A stretch of 64,000 nucleotides of DNA, from assembly GCA_028713675.1 (NCBI GenBank), contig JAQTNV010000001.1, positions 137,879 through 201,878 on the forward strand. Direction: 5' to 3'. The notes beneath the pieces are model-generated. The model searched no databases and was not told the origin of the DNA. It saw nothing but the letters and a program-made list of their open reading frames with translations. Below are positions 24,085 to 37,731 of the stretch, piece after piece (within the stretch, counting starts at the first letter, position 1; every line of letters begins with the position of its first letter). The DNA is from a bacterium. GTDB lineage: Bacteria > Desulfobacterota > JAPLJL01. The position numbers were made by a program, and so were the translations under genes.

Positions 24085-26061
24085 ATGGCGGACGAGAAAA
24101 AAGGCATGATGTCGATGATGGACGAAAAGAGGAAATTTCCTCCCACGAAGGAAATGAGCGCTCAGGCTTACATCAAGAGCATGGACGAGTATAAAAAGCT
24201 TTGGAACGAGTCCAAAGACCATCTCGAAGATTTCTGGGCCAAGCAGGCTGCACAGCTCGACTGGTTCAAGAAATGGGACAAGGTCCTGGTGGAAGATTTC
24301 GCCAAGGGCAAACATGAGTGGTTCGTGGGCGGCAAGCTCAACGTCTCCTACAACTGCCTGGACCGGCACCTCAAGACCGAGAACAAGAACAAGGCCGCCA
24401 TCATCTGGGAAGGCGAGCCCCTGGGCGAGACCAAGACCTTCACCTACCAGCAGCTTTACAGCGAGGTCTGCAAGTTCGCCAACGTCCTCAAGAAGAAGGG
24501 CGTCAAGAAGGGCGACCGGGTCACCATTTACCTCCCGATGATCCCCGAGCTCCCGATTTCCCTCCTGGCCTGCGCCCGGATCGGCGCCATCCACAGCGTG
24601 GTCTTCGGCGGCTTCTCGGCCGACGCCCTGAAAGACCGGATCCTGGACTGCGGTTCCAAGTTCCTGATCTGCTGCGACGGCTACTACCGGAGCGGCAAGG
24701 TGGTCAACGCCAAGACCAACGCCGACACCGCCATGAACCAGTGCCCGGACGTGACCCAGGCCATCGTGGTCAAGCGCGCCGGCAACGAGGTGACGATGAA
24801 GGCGGGCCGGGACACCTGGTGGCACGAAGAGGTCAACGCCGACGGCATCACCGCGGTCTGCCCGGCCGAACAGCTGGACTCCGAGGATCCGCTTTTCATC
24901 CTTTACACCAGCGGCTCGACCGGCAAGCCCAAGGGCGTGCTCCACACCCAGGCCGGCTATCTCACCTACGTGCTCACCACCTTCAAATGGATCTTCGATT
25001 ACAAGCCCATTGACACCTTCTGGTGCACCGCCGACATCGGCTGGGTCACCGGTCACAGCTATATCGTGTACGGCCCCCTGGCCGCCGGCGCCACCAGCCT
25101 GATGTTCGAGGGCGTGCCCACCTTCCCGAAGCCCGACCGCTTCTGGGAAATCGTGGAAAAGCACCGCGTGAACATCTTCTATACCGCCCCGACCGCCCTC
25201 CGCGCCCTGATGAGAGAAGGCGACAAGTGGCCCAACGGCCGCGACCTTTCCTCCCTCAAGGTGCTCGGCACCGTGGGCGAGCCGATCAACCCCGAAGCCT
25301 GGATGTGGTACCACACCGTGATCGGGAAGGAAAAGTGCCCGATCGTGGACACCTGGTGGCAGACCGAGACCGGCGGGATCCTGATCACCCCGCTGCCGGG
25401 CGCGATACCCACCAAGCCGGGCTGCGCCACCGTGCCCTTCCCCGGCGTCTTCCCGGAAATCTACCGCGAGGACGGCTCCAAGTGCGACGTCAACGAAGGC
25501 GGCTGGCTCGTGATCAAGCGGCCCTGGCCGGGACTGATGCGGCGGGTGTACGGCGATCCCGAGCGCTTCTTCAACACTTATTTCGTCAAGTTCCCTGGCG
25601 TTTACACCACCGGTGACGGCTGCCGCCAGGACGAGGACGGCTATTACTGGCTGATGGGCCGGATCGACGACGTCATCAACGTCTCCGGTCACCGCATCGG
25701 CACCGCCGAGGTGGAAAGCGCCCTGGTGTCCAATACCAAGGTGGCCGAGGCCGCGGTGGTCGGGATGCCCCACGACCTGAAGGGCCAGGGCATCTACGCC
25801 TTCGTCACCCTGAAGACCGGGATCGAAAAGACCGAAGCTCTGAAAAAAGAGCTGGTCGCCCACGTGCGCAAGGAAATCGGCCCCATCGCCACCCCGGACA
25901 AGATCCAGTTCTCCGACGCCCTGCCCAAGACCCGGAGCGGCAAGATCATGCGCCGGATCCTGGTGAAGATCGCCGCCGGGGAGACCGGCAACCTGGGTGA
26001 TACGAGCACCCTGGCCGATCCCAGCGTGGTCGACAGCCTGGTCAAGGAAAGAGTAAAGTAA
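24085..26061 (+). CDS. acs: Acetyl-CoA synthetase (AMP-forming)
   Basis: A 658-residue enzyme activating acetate with ATP to acetyl-CoA. Visible motifs: [11 protein letters not shown], the P-loop [15 protein letters not shown] (about 273-287), [33 protein letters not shown] and the acetylatable Lys in [11 protein letters not shown] near the end. Length and motifs match Acs closely. AAGGAGG lies before the ATG. The atpZ/I-like gene starts 18 bases after its stop, so acs appears to head the ATP synthase operon, linking acetate activation to energy conservation. Confidence 0.95.
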   Translation: MADEKKGMMSMMDEKRKFPPTKEMSAQAYIKSMDEYKKLWNESKDHLEDFWAKQAAQLDWFKKWDKVLVEDFAKGKHEWFVGGKLNVSYNCLDRHLKTENKNKAAIIWEGEPLGETKTFTYQQLYSEVCKFANVLKKKGVKKGDRVTIYLPMIPELPISLLACARIGAIHSVVFGGFSADALKDRILDCGSKFLICCDGYYRSGKVVNAKTNADTAMNQCPDVTQAIVVKRAGNEVTMKAGRDTWWHEEVNADGITAVCPAEQLDSEDPLFILYTSGSTGKPKGVLHTQAGYLTYVLTTFKWIFDYKPIDTFWCTADIGWVTGHSYIVYGPLAAGATSLMFEGVPTFPKPDRFWEIVEKHRVNIFYTAPTALRALMREGDKWPNGRDLSSLKVLGTVGEPINPEAWMWYHTVIGKEKCPIVDTWWQTETGGILITPLPGAIPTKPGCATVPFPGVFPEIYREDGSKCDVNEGGWLVIKRPWPGLMRRVYGDPERFFNTYFVKFPGVYTTGDGCRQDEDGYYWLMGRIDDVINVSGHRIGTAEVESALVSNTKVAEAAVVGMPHDLKGQGIYAFVTLKTGIEKTEALKKELVAHVRKEIGPIATPDKIQFSDALPKTRSGKIMRRILVKIAAGETGNLGDTSTLADPSVVDSLVKERVK

Positions 26062-26079
26062 AAACGAGGAGGACCACTC

Positions 26080-26352
26080 GTGATTAAGAAGGAATGGCCG
26101 CTGGCAATGCAGCTACTGGGGGTCGGGTTCTACGTGGCCTTCAGCATCGTGCTCCCCACCACGATCGGATTTTACCTGGATTCGCGGGGGGCGCACTCGA
26201 TCCCGGTCTACACCCTGGGAGGGCTGGTGCTCGGCACCGTGGTCATGATCTTCGGGGTCTACAAGATGGTCCGCCCCTATCTCCAGGAAGCCAAGCGGGT
26301 CAACCAGGATAAGGAAAAAGCCAACTCTGAAAAAACGGAAAAGAAACCATGA
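26080..26352 (+). CDS. AtpZ/AtpI-type ATP synthase accessory membrane protein
   Basis: A 90-residue protein with a GTG start and two membrane segments (about 8-30 and 40-62), then a charged tail, as in the small ATPase_gene1/AtpZ proteins that precede atpB. Such proteins assist c-ring or Fo assembly and may carry Mg. Its stop overlaps the atpB start (ATGA). Confidence 0.75.
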   Translation: MIKKEWPLAMQLLGVGFYVAFSIVLPTTIGFYLDSRGAHSIPVYTLGGLVLGTVVMIFGVYKMVRPYLQEAKRVNQDKEKANSEKTEKKP

Positions 26353-27329
26353 CGGAAAAACCAAGTCATAAAAGCCCGTTAAAGCTCATCCTTATTATTG
26401 TCGTGGCCCTGGTGGGGATGTCGGCGGTCAGCTTTATCGGCGGGGGCGTGGGCAAGATAATTTTCGGCGGCGGAGCACAGCCGACCGGGATCTTCGCCAT
26501 CCACGCTCCCAAGCCGGAGCTGCCCGCGGAACGGCCCTTCTGCCCCCCCGGGGAGGAAGGCGCGGCCGCGGGAAAGTGCAAATACTCCTTCTTCACCAAC
26601 ACCATGATCACGGCCTGGATCAGCATCGCTTTTCTCCTGTTCCTTTTCATCACCGCCACCCGCAAAATCCGGCTGATCCCCAAGGGCCTGCAGAACTTCG
26701 TGGAATTCTTCATCGAGTCGGCCCAGAACTTCATTGACGACACCGCCGGGAAGGAATACGGACGCAAGTTTTTCCCGGTCTGCGTCACCCTTTTCCTGTT
26801 CGTCCTGCTCAACGCCTGGTTCAGCCTGGTCCCCGGTTTCGAAACCATCAAGCTCAACCACATGCCCCTGCTCCGGAACGCCAACACCGATATCAACACC
26901 CCCATGATGCTCGCGGTGGTCTCCTTCTGCTTCGTGGAATACTGGGGCTTCCGGGCCAACGGGTTCCACTACCTGAAAAAATTCGTCAACTTCTCCCCCG
27001 CCCTGAACGGGATCAAGCAGGTCTTCTCCGGCCAGGTCAAGGCCGGGCTGGGCGCCTTCGGGATGGGACTGATCACCCTCTTTACCTGCTTTCTGGAAAC
27101 CATCAGCGAGCTGGTGCGGCTGATGAGTTTTACCTTCCGGCTTTTCGGCAACATGACCGCCGGGATGATCACCACCCTGGTCATTATGTATATCGTGCCC
27201 TGGGTGGTTCCCTCTATTTTTTACGGTTTGGAAACATTCCTGGGTTTTGTCCAGGCCTTGATCTTCGGGGGCTTAACCCTGTGTTTCCTGGCCTTGGCGG
27301 TAACACCGCATGAGGAGGAATCTCACTAA
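26349..27329 (+). CDS. atpB: F1Fo ATP synthase subunit a
   Basis: A 326-residue Fo proton-channel subunit. The essential Arg lies in SFTFRLFGNMTAG in the fifth membrane segment. It is longer than E. coli subunit a because of an extended loop after the first membrane segment (about 40-80), which contains two Cys 12 residues apart (CPPGEEGAAAGKC). AtpE follows after 28 bases. Confidence 0.92.
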   Translation: MTEKPSHKSPLKLILIIVVALVGMSAVSFIGGGVGKIIFGGGAQPTGIFAIHAPKPELPAERPFCPPGEEGAAAGKCKYSFFTNTMITAWISIAFLLFLFITATRKIRLIPKGLQNFVEFFIESAQNFIDDTAGKEYGRKFFPVCVTLFLFVLLNAWFSLVPGFETIKLNHMPLLRNANTDINTPMMLAVVSFCFVEYWGFRANGFHYLKKFVNFSPALNGIKQVFSGQVKAGLGAFGMGLITLFTCFLETISELVRLMSFTFRLFGNMTAGMITTLVIMYIVPWVVPSIFYGLETFLGFVQALIFGGLTLCFLALAVTPHEEESH

Positions 27330-27357
27330 CTTATTTTAAGGAAGGAGGAGTAAGCGT

Positions 27358-27600
27358 ATGGAAGCTGAAGTCGCCAAAGTATTCGCCAGGCTGATTGGAG
27401 CGGGATTAGCTATCGGGATGGGAGCCATCGGACCGGGAGTCGGGGTTGGCCTGATCGGGATGGGAGCCCTCAACGCGCTCGGCCGCAATCCGGAAGCCCG
27501 CGGACTGGTCATGACCAGCATGATTCTGAGCATCGCTTTCGCCGAGGCGGTTTGTATCTACGCCTTGATCGTGGCAATTCTATTGATCTTCGTCGCATAA
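27358..27600 (+). CDS. atpE: F1Fo ATP synthase subunit c
   Basis: An 80-residue hairpin of two membrane helices with a Gly-rich first helix (GAIGPGVGVG) and polar loop RNPE (43-46). The ion-binding residue is E63 in AFAEAVCIYAL. Sodium-type rings have Gln in GPGxGQG and Ser-Thr after the Glu; here these are V30, A64 and V65, which argues for proton coupling. Confidence 0.93.
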   Translation: MEAEVAKVFARLIGAGLAIGMGAIGPGVGVGLIGMGALNALGRNPEARGLVMTSMILSIAFAEAVCIYALIVAILLIFVA

Positions 27601-27627
27601 GGCTTTTTAAAGAAAGGGAAGTGGACA

Positions 27628-28128
27628 GTGGAAGGGCTTGGATTAGATCTACCTACTTTTATCGGTCAGCTGATCAGTTTCCTGATTTTGCTGGGCCTGA
27701 TTTCGGCTTTCGGCTTCAAGCCGATCCGGAAGATGCTCGACGAGCGGTCCAAACGGATCCAGGAAAGCATGGAGATGGCCGAGGCCACCAAGAAGGAATA
27801 TGAGCAGGCCCAGGCCGAGGTCCAGAAGCGCCTCGCCCAGTCCCAGAAGCAGGGCGAAGCCCTGATCGTGCAGGCCCGGGAAATCGGGGAAAAGGTCAAG
27901 GAAGAGGCGAAATCCGGGGCGCGCGCGGAAGCCCAGGCCATTATCGAGAAAACCCAGGTGGAAATGAAGCGGGACCAGGACAAGATCATCGACAACCTGC
28001 GCCGGGAATTCGCGGGCATCGCCATCCTGGCGGCGGAGAAGGTGATCAAGGAAAGCCTGGACAAGCAGAAGCACCTGCGGCTGATCGAGGAAACCCTCGA
28101 GCAGAGTTCCCTGCTCCGGAAACACTGA
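27628..28128 (+). CDS. atpF: F1Fo ATP synthase subunit b
   Basis: A 166-residue peripheral-stalk subunit with a GTG start. One N-terminal membrane helix (FIGQLISFLILLGLISAFGF) is followed by a long charged coiled coil to the C-terminus. Only one b gene is present, so the stalk is a b2 homodimer. Confidence 0.9.
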   Translation: MEGLGLDLPTFIGQLISFLILLGLISAFGFKPIRKMLDERSKRIQESMEMAEATKKEYEQAQAEVQKRLAQSQKQGEALIVQAREIGEKVKEEAKSGARAEAQAIIEKTQVEMKRDQDKIIDNLRREFAGIAILAAEKVIKESLDKQKHLRLIEETLEQSSLLRKH

Positions 28129-28142
28129 TCGCGGGCGGAACC

Positions 28143-28676
28143 ATGGCCAAAAAAGCTTCCGGCAAACGTTATGCCAAGGCGATTTTCGAGCTCGCCGTTG
28201 CGAAAGGCGAGCTGGAGCGCTGCCACTCCGATCTGAAAAAAGTCACGGCCGTTTTCCGGGAAGATAAATTCCTGAACGTCCTGGAGAACCCCAAATACAC
28301 CTTCGCGGCCAAAAAGGAGGCGATCCTGACCCAGCAGCTGGGGGATATCAGCCCCCTGGTGATGAGCCTGGCCTCCCTCCTGGTGGTCAAAGGCCGCCCC
28401 GCCTCGGCCCCCGCGATCCTGCAGGATTTCGAGGAACTGCTGGACCGGCAACGGGGGATCGAGCACGCCGAGTTCACCACCGCCTTCCCCATCTCGGAAG
28501 AGGAACAGAAGGTTTTCGCCCAGAAGCTGGGGAAGATCCTGGATCGCCAGGTGGTCATCGAAGCGCAGGTGGACCCGGGACTGATCGGCGGATTCCGGGC
28601 CAAAATCAACGACCTCTTGATTGACGGCAGCATTCGCCAAAAATTGGAAGCCCTGAAGAAAAATCTGGCCGATTAA
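28143..28676 (+). CDS. atpH: F1Fo ATP synthase subunit delta
   Basis: A 177-residue OSCP/delta protein linking the b stalk to the F1 head: N-terminal helical bundle starting with KRYAKAIFELAVAKG, and a C-terminal part with DPGLIGGFRAKINDLLIDGSIRQKLEAL-like sequence typical of the family. Starts 14 bases after atpF. Confidence 0.92.
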   Translation: MAKKASGKRYAKAIFELAVAKGELERCHSDLKKVTAVFREDKFLNVLENPKYTFAAKKEAILTQQLGDISPLVMSLASLLVVKGRPASAPAILQDFEELLDRQRGIEHAEFTTAFPISEEEQKVFAQKLGKILDRQVVIEAQVDPGLIGGFRAKINDLLIDGSIRQKLEALKKNLAD

Positions 28677-28719
28677 TATTTCGGTCCGGCAGTAAATTTA
28701 TTTTTACCAGGAGAGCGAG

Positions 28720-32510
<3,791 letters not shown>

Positions 32511-32512
32511 GA

Positions 32513-32947
32513 ATGGCCAAATTCAGGCTCGAGATTGTTTCCGCGGAAAAGCAGGTCTTTTCCGAAGACGTCCAAGAGGTGATCGTGTGGGGGCTGGTCG
32601 GCCAGATGTGCGTTCTGCCCCACCACGCCCCGCTGATGACGGTGGTCAAACCGGGCTACATCCAGGTCAAGAAGGAGGACGGCGCGGATCTTTATCTGGC
32701 CGCCACCGGCGGTTTCCTCGAAGTCCTTCCCGACAAGGTCATCATCCTGGCCGACGCCTGCGACCGCGCCGACAAATATATCACCGATCAGGCGGAAGAA
32801 GCATTGAAGCGGGCCTCCTGGATGCTGGAGGAAACCATGAAATCCGCCGCCTCCATGGATTACTCGGCCGCGGAAGCGGCGCTCCTCCGCTCCCTGGAAT
32901 GGCTCAAGGAAACCCGTTCCAAACGCCCGCGCAAAAGGGCGGTCTGA
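32513..32947 (+). CDS. atpC: F1Fo ATP synthase subunit epsilon
   Basis: A 144-residue epsilon subunit: N-terminal beta-sandwich (FRLEIVSAEKQVFSEDVQEVIV...GQMCVLPHHAPLMTVVKPG) and a C-terminal helical pair (80-144) of the inhibitory type. Two bases after the atpD stop; last atp gene. A nine-bp hairpin without T-run lies just after (32948-32970). Confidence 0.93.
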   Translation: MAKFRLEIVSAEKQVFSEDVQEVIVWGLVGQMCVLPHHAPLMTVVKPGYIQVKKEDGADLYLAATGGFLEVLPDKVIILADACDRADKYITDQAEEALKRASWMLEETMKSAASMDYSAAEAALLRSLEWLKETRSKRPRKRAV

Positions 32948-33035
32948 TTCCGGGACCATTTGGTCCGGAAACGGCGTAAAACCTCATTATTCGGCTGCCG
33001 GTTAAGCACGTTTCGATTCGCAAGGGAGAACGACA

Positions 33036-33428
33036 ATGGCAAAAGTGGTCATGATCGTGGATAACGAGCCTGAGGTGATTGCCTCCGTTTCCGCCGCCCT
33101 GGAAAAACTCGGCTGCCAGAACACCGTTTCCAGAAACGGGGAAGAAGCCCTGAACCGGATCAAGCAGAACAAGCCCGAGCTGATCGTGATGGACCTCCTC
33201 CTGCCCAAATACAGCGGAATCCGGCTTTACCAGGATTTAAAAACCACCGAGTCTCTGAAGAAAATCCCGGTGATCATCATTTCCGGGATTACCAAGAAAA
33301 CCTTTCTCCGCTCCCTGGAAGAACTGTCCGATCTGGCCGACCAGGCCATCCCCGAGCCGGACGCTTACTTCGAAAAGCCCCTGAAGCTGGAAGAATTCGA
33401 GCCGACCCTTCAGAGACTCGTAAAGTAG
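33036..33428 (+). CDS. Orphan response-regulator receiver protein
   Basis: A 130-residue single receiver domain: phospho-acceptor D53 in VMDLLLPKYSG, acidic pocket D9/E11 (VDNEPE, with Asn between instead of the usual acidic residue), S83 in IIISG and K114 in YFEKPLK. No output domain and no histidine kinase nearby. It lies 88 bases after atpC on the same strand and may be co-transcribed. Confidence 0.85.
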   Translation: MAKVVMIVDNEPEVIASVSAALEKLGCQNTVSRNGEEALNRIKQNKPELIVMDLLLPKYSGIRLYQDLKTTESLKKIPVIIISGITKKTFLRSLEELSDLADQAIPEPDAYFEKPLKLEEFEPTLQRLVK

Positions 33429-34630
33429 GCCGTCTTCTCTAAAAAACGACCGCCGACCGCCGACCGCCGCCTGCAGAAAAGGCGGGTTATGGGTGTTAGG
33501 TCATAGGTAATAGGTCAAAACCCAACGCCTGAAACTCGTAACCCACAATCCAACATTGTCATTCCGAGCACATTCGCTTCGCTCAGTGTAAACCTCTGGC
33601 GACTTGTCCCGAGAATGATCGAGGGAAGAATCTCGCTTTCCCTGGTATTATTCGTCATTGCGAGCCCCGCCTCTGGCGGGACGTGGCAATCTCTCTTTTC
33701 GTTAGCTTTTTCTTCTTTTTGGGGGGAAGGTTTCGCTCCCCAATCAGGTGATGGGTTTTGGGTGTTAGGTGTTGGGCTAAAGTCGAAAAGAAAACATCTT
33801 CCCCCTTTGTTAAAAGGGGGATCGAGTCTCCGACCCGTAGGGTCTACGACCCGGAGGGAGGGATTTTCAATGCCCATCACCCATGACCCATGACCTAAAA
33901 CCGTACAAACCCGAGAACCTCCCCCCCGGATTCTCTTAAAACCCAATAAACCCAAGAAACTCTACGAACCCACAAACTGTTATTGTGTGACACTACGGAT
34001 TTATCCCGAAGGGTTTATCTGAGGGACTCTATGAACCCTACGAACACAATGGACCGTTATTTCGACACTATGAACACTATGAACGCCTTTACTCTTTGTC
34101 CTTTGCCCTATGCCCTATGCCCTATGCTCTCTGCTATTCATGGACACTATGGACGCCTTTACGCCTCACCCCTTACGCCTCACGACCTTTTACCTTTCAC
34201 CTTTGAGCTTTGACCTTTGAGCTGCCTATCGTCTATCTGGTCTATCTAGTCTATCTGGTCTATCTAGTTCATCTCCATCGCATAGGGCATGGAGCATAGG
34301 GCATAGAGCATAAAGTTAAAAACGTCTATCTGGTTTTTCTGGTTTCCGAGCTCTGCGAGCCCGACGAAGCCCCGAAGTCCGCTGAAGCGAAGCGGAAGCT
34401 AACCGGGCGAAGTCTGGGGTGGTTTTTCTGGTTTTTCTAACCACCTATCCACCTAGCCACCTATCCACCCAGCCACCTTCTTTTTCCGGTTACCGGCTAC
34501 CGGCTACTTGCTACCAGTTCTCTGCCCTCTGCCCTAGGCTCTCTGCGCTTTACCGCCTGCGGAAAGGCCTTCCTCTTTTTTCCAGGCTGAATTAGTCTTA
34601 ACAGATAATACCGATAATAAGGAGGATGGA
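33429..34630. repeat. 1.2-kb gene-free region of dispersed repeats, incl. composite element copy 2 (33721-33927)
   Basis: No gene. It holds a 'cattgcgag...ggcaatctc' inverted-repeat element (about 33656-33693) joined to composite element copy 2, which runs from GGGGGGAAGGTT (33721-33732) to AACCTCCCCCCC (33916-33927). It also holds a four-fold 9-bp tandem repeat GTCTATCTGGTCTATCTA (34231-34266) and a 55-bp block (34166-34220) found inverted at 59331-59385. The rest is short repeated words such as 'ccctatg'. Confidence 0.65.
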
Positions 34631-37582
34631 ATGTCCGTGCTCCCGCAAGCCATTTCCAGGCAAATCCCGGGAAATCTTTTCTATGGGCTGCTCAAATACA
34701 TGGGTCTCCGGATCAGGCTCGACCCGAAATTCCGCCGGCTGGTGAAATCCAACGGAGACGCCTTCTCCGCCCGCATCCAGATCGAGACCAAGGACCAGGC
34801 CGTCAAACTCTACTCCATCTTCGACCGCGGAAAAATGCGGACCCGGAAGGGGCGCATCGGGAGCCCGGACCTGACCCTCCGTTTCCAGAATCCCCGGATC
34901 CTGATGCGGATCCTGACCGAGAAGGACACCGCCGTCTTCATGAACCTCCTGCTTAAGAACGAGATCCAGTTCGACGGCAACCTGACCTACGCCTCCCGTT
35001 TCTTCTACCTCATCAACTGCCTCACGGCCCGGAACAGCCGGGGCAAACCGGACCGGTTCTCGGAATCCCCGCGGGGCGAGGTGCCGCCTCCGAAAATGCG
35101 CGGGCTTCCCCTGCCCCGGGTGGACGCGGTCAAATACCTGGAGGATCCGGCCCTCGCGGGCTTCGGACTCGAGGATTTTCCCCGGCTCCGGGCCTTCCGC
35201 GACGACTTTTTCAATGTTCCGCCCGAAATCTGCACTGAGCGCCCCCGGCTCCTGACCCGGTTTTTCCGGGACAATGGCTTCGAAACCGACCCCGCCGGAA
35301 AACCGCTTGATCCCGAGCTCCGGCAGGGCCGGGCGATCAACTACCTGCTCACCCATAAGCAGCCGCTGATCCGCGCCAACGACCTGATCGCCGGGACCAC
35401 CACCTCCAAGCCGATCGGCGTGGTGATCTATCCCGAGTGCGGGGGAACGGCTCTCTGGCCCGAGCTCCAGACCCTGCCCTACCGCGCGCTCAATCCCTAC
35501 CGGATCGCCAAAGAAGACGCCGATATCCTGAATTTCGAGGTTTTCCCCTATTGGATGGAGCGGAACGTCCGGGAATACGCCCGGACCAAATTCAACCGTC
35601 CCCGCGCCCAGCAGCTGGATGAACGTTTTGTCCTGTATTTCATGTGGAAAACCCAGGCGGTTTCCCATACCATTCCCAACTTCCCGGCGGTCCTTTCCCG
35701 CGGGCTCGCGGACATCGCCCGCGAGGCCCGCGAAAGAATGGAACAGACCCCGGACCAGAAAGCCAAAAACCTCTACCAGGCCATGGCCCTGAGCCTGGAA
35801 GGGGCAATGAAATACGCCGGGAATTTAAGCGCGCGCGCCCGCGAACTCGCCCAGGGCCCGGAAGGCTCGGACCCGGCCCGGAAAGCGGAGCTCCTCGAGC
35901 TGGCCCGGATCTGCGCCCGGGTCCCCGCGGGGCCCTCGGAAACCCTGGCCGAGGCGGTCAACGCCGTCTGGATCACCTGGCTCTGCCTCCACCAGGAGAA
36001 CACCAACGCCGGTTTTTCCCTGGGCCGGCTGGATAAATGGTTTAATCCCTTTTTTCTGAAGGAAATGTCCCGGGCCCGGGATGAAGCCGAGCGCGGGGAA
36101 ATCCTCCGGCGCTCGATCGAGCTCCTGGGCTGCCTTTTCCTCCGGATGACCGATCACCTGCCCATGGTGCCGGATGTCGGGAATTACCTTTTCGCCGGCA
36201 GCTCGAGCGACCAGGCCCTGACCGTCGGCGGCGTGAACGAGGACGGCTCCAACGCCGTCACCGACATGACCTACATCATCCTCAAGGTGGCGGAGATGCT
36301 CTGCCTGCGCGATCCCAACCTGAACGCCCGTTACCACCCCGGGATCAATTCCCCGGAATACCTGCGCCGGCTCTGCGAGGTCAACTGGATCACCGGTTCC
36401 ACCCCTTCCATCCACAACGACCGCGCGATGATCGCCTCCCTGGAAAACCAGGGTTTCGCCCCCGGGCACGCCCGGGACTGGTGCGCCACCGGCTGCGTGG
36501 AGCCCACCAGCGCCGGCCGGCATTACGGGCACACCAACTGCATGCTTCTGAACCTGGTCGCCCCCCTGGAGATGACCTTCTACAACGGCGTCCACCCCCT
36601 GGTCCAGGAGAAAATCGGTCTGGAAACCGGCGCGCTCAACGGCCCGAACTTCTCGAGCTTCGATAATTTCCGGGACACCTATTACCGCCAGCTCCGCCAT
36701 CTGATCGACCGGTCCGTCGAATGCAACAATCTCCTCGGCGAATCCCACAAATTCATCCGGCCCACGCCCTTCCTCTCCGCCCTGATTGACGGCCCGATGG
36801 AAAAGGGAAAAGACCTGATCGAAGGGGGAGCGATGTACAACAGCTCCGGAGCGGCCCTGGTCGCCTTGTCCGACGTGGTGGATTCCCTGACGGCAATCAA
36901 GAAACTGGTTTACGAGGAAAAACGCGTCGATCTCCCCACCCTGGTCAAAGCCCTGGAGCAGAATTTCGCCGGCTCCGAGAATCTCCACACCCGGATCCAG
37001 AACAAGATCCCCAAATTCGGGTCCAACGACCCGGAGGTCAAGGAGATCGCCGATCACCTGATCAGTTTCATTTACGACGCCTATCAGTCCCGGCAAAACT
37101 ACCGGGGCGGGAAATACACCTCGGGTTTCTGGAGCATGTCCAACCACGTCGCCTTCGGCAACCTTTCCGGCGCCCTCCCCAGCGGCCGCCTCCGTTTCCA
37201 GCCTTTCACGCCCGGGATCACCCCCGCGCCCAATCCCCGCGATTCCTTCCTGGCCAATATCCAGACCATCGCCGGGCTCGACCCCCTGAAAATGCCCAAC
37301 AATATCGCTTTTAACGTGAAAGTGGTCCCCGACCCCCGGGACAGCCAGGCCCAGACCCTGGATTACTTTACCGCCTACGCCAAGTCCTTCTTCGACCTGG
37401 GAGGCATGCAGATGCAGTTCAACGTGGTCTCCACCGAGACCCTCCGGGAAGCCCAGCGCCACCCTGAGAACTACCGGACCCTGATGGTCCGGATCTCCGG
37501 CTACAACGCCTACTTCACCGAACTGAATAAAAACATGCAGGAAGAACTTATCTCCCGGATCGAAAGGCAGCTGGGAAAATAA
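34631..37582 (+). CDS. Glycyl radical enzyme with N-terminal SCP2-like domain
   Basis: A 983-residue glycyl radical enzyme preceded by AAGGAGG. Residues about 30-130 resemble an SCP2 sterol-carrier/lipid-binding domain (GSPDLTLRFQNPRILMRIL, then IQFDGNLTYASRFF). The rest is a PFL-like barrel with active site C622 and E624 in ATGCVEPTSAGR, the dehydratase-type GCVEP motif, and the radical glycine G957 in VRISGYNAYF. The Cys-Cys pair of pyruvate formate-lyase is absent, so it is a dehydratase/lyase-type enzyme of unknown substrate, likely hydrophobic given the extra domain. Its activase follows at 37732. Confidence 0.85.
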   Translation: MSVLPQAISRQIPGNLFYGLLKYMGLRIRLDPKFRRLVKSNGDAFSARIQIETKDQAVKLYSIFDRGKMRTRKGRIGSPDLTLRFQNPRILMRILTEKDTAVFMNLLLKNEIQFDGNLTYASRFFYLINCLTARNSRGKPDRFSESPRGEVPPPKMRGLPLPRVDAVKYLEDPALAGFGLEDFPRLRAFRDDFFNVPPEICTERPRLLTRFFRDNGFETDPAGKPLDPELRQGRAINYLLTHKQPLIRANDLIAGTTTSKPIGVVIYPECGGTALWPELQTLPYRALNPYRIAKEDADILNFEVFPYWMERNVREYARTKFNRPRAQQLDERFVLYFMWKTQAVSHTIPNFPAVLSRGLADIAREARERMEQTPDQKAKNLYQAMALSLEGAMKYAGNLSARARELAQGPEGSDPARKAELLELARICARVPAGPSETLAEAVNAVWITWLCLHQENTNAGFSLGRLDKWFNPFFLKEMSRARDEAERGEILRRSIELLGCLFLRMTDHLPMVPDVGNYLFAGSSSDQALTVGGVNEDGSNAVTDMTYIILKVAEMLCLRDPNLNARYHPGINSPEYLRRLCEVNWITGSTPSIHNDRAMIASLENQGFAPGHARDWCATGCVEPTSAGRHYGHTNCMLLNLVAPLEMTFYNGVHPLVQEKIGLETGALNGPNFSSFDNFRDTYYRQLRHLIDRSVECNNLLGESHKFIRPTPFLSALIDGPMEKGKDLIEGGAMYNSSGAALVALSDVVDSLTAIKKLVYEEKRVDLPTLVKALEQNFAGSENLHTRIQNKIPKFGSNDPEVKEIADHLISFIYDAYQSRQNYRGGKYTSGFWSMSNHVAFGNLSGALPSGRLRFQPFTPGITPAPNPRDSFLANIQTIAGLDPLKMPNNIAFNVKVVPDPRDSQAQTLDYFTAYAKSFFDLGGMQMQFNVVSTETLREAQRHPENYRTLMVRISGYNAYFTELNKNMQEELISRIERQLGK

Positions 37583-37731
37583 AGAAAATCCCAAGCTCCA
37601 AATATCAATTACCAAACAATGATGACTGGCCTTCATTTCAAATTTGCCGCCACTTTAAGATTCTGCGCTCGGGTTTTAGTGATTGGTCATTGGAACTTGT
37701 TTGGTAATTGGTACTTGGTCATTGGAACTTG

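Noticed and set aside
27358-27600. Sodium-coupled ATP synthase c subunit
   Set aside because: The Gln and Ser-Thr ligands of sodium-type rings are Val, Ala and Val here, so proton coupling is more likely.
32948-32970. Hairpin after atpC as terminator
   Set aside because: The stem has a bulge and no T-run follows. It could be a processing or pause site but cannot be called a terminator.
34231-34266. Tandem 9-bp repeats as possible CRISPR or iterons
   Set aside because: Units are contiguous without spacers, too short for CRISPR, and no cas or rep gene is near. They are simple-word repeats.
34631-37582. Pyruvate formate-lyase
   Set aside because: PFL has adjacent active-site Cys-Cys; this enzyme has a single Cys in GCVEP like dehydratase-type members.
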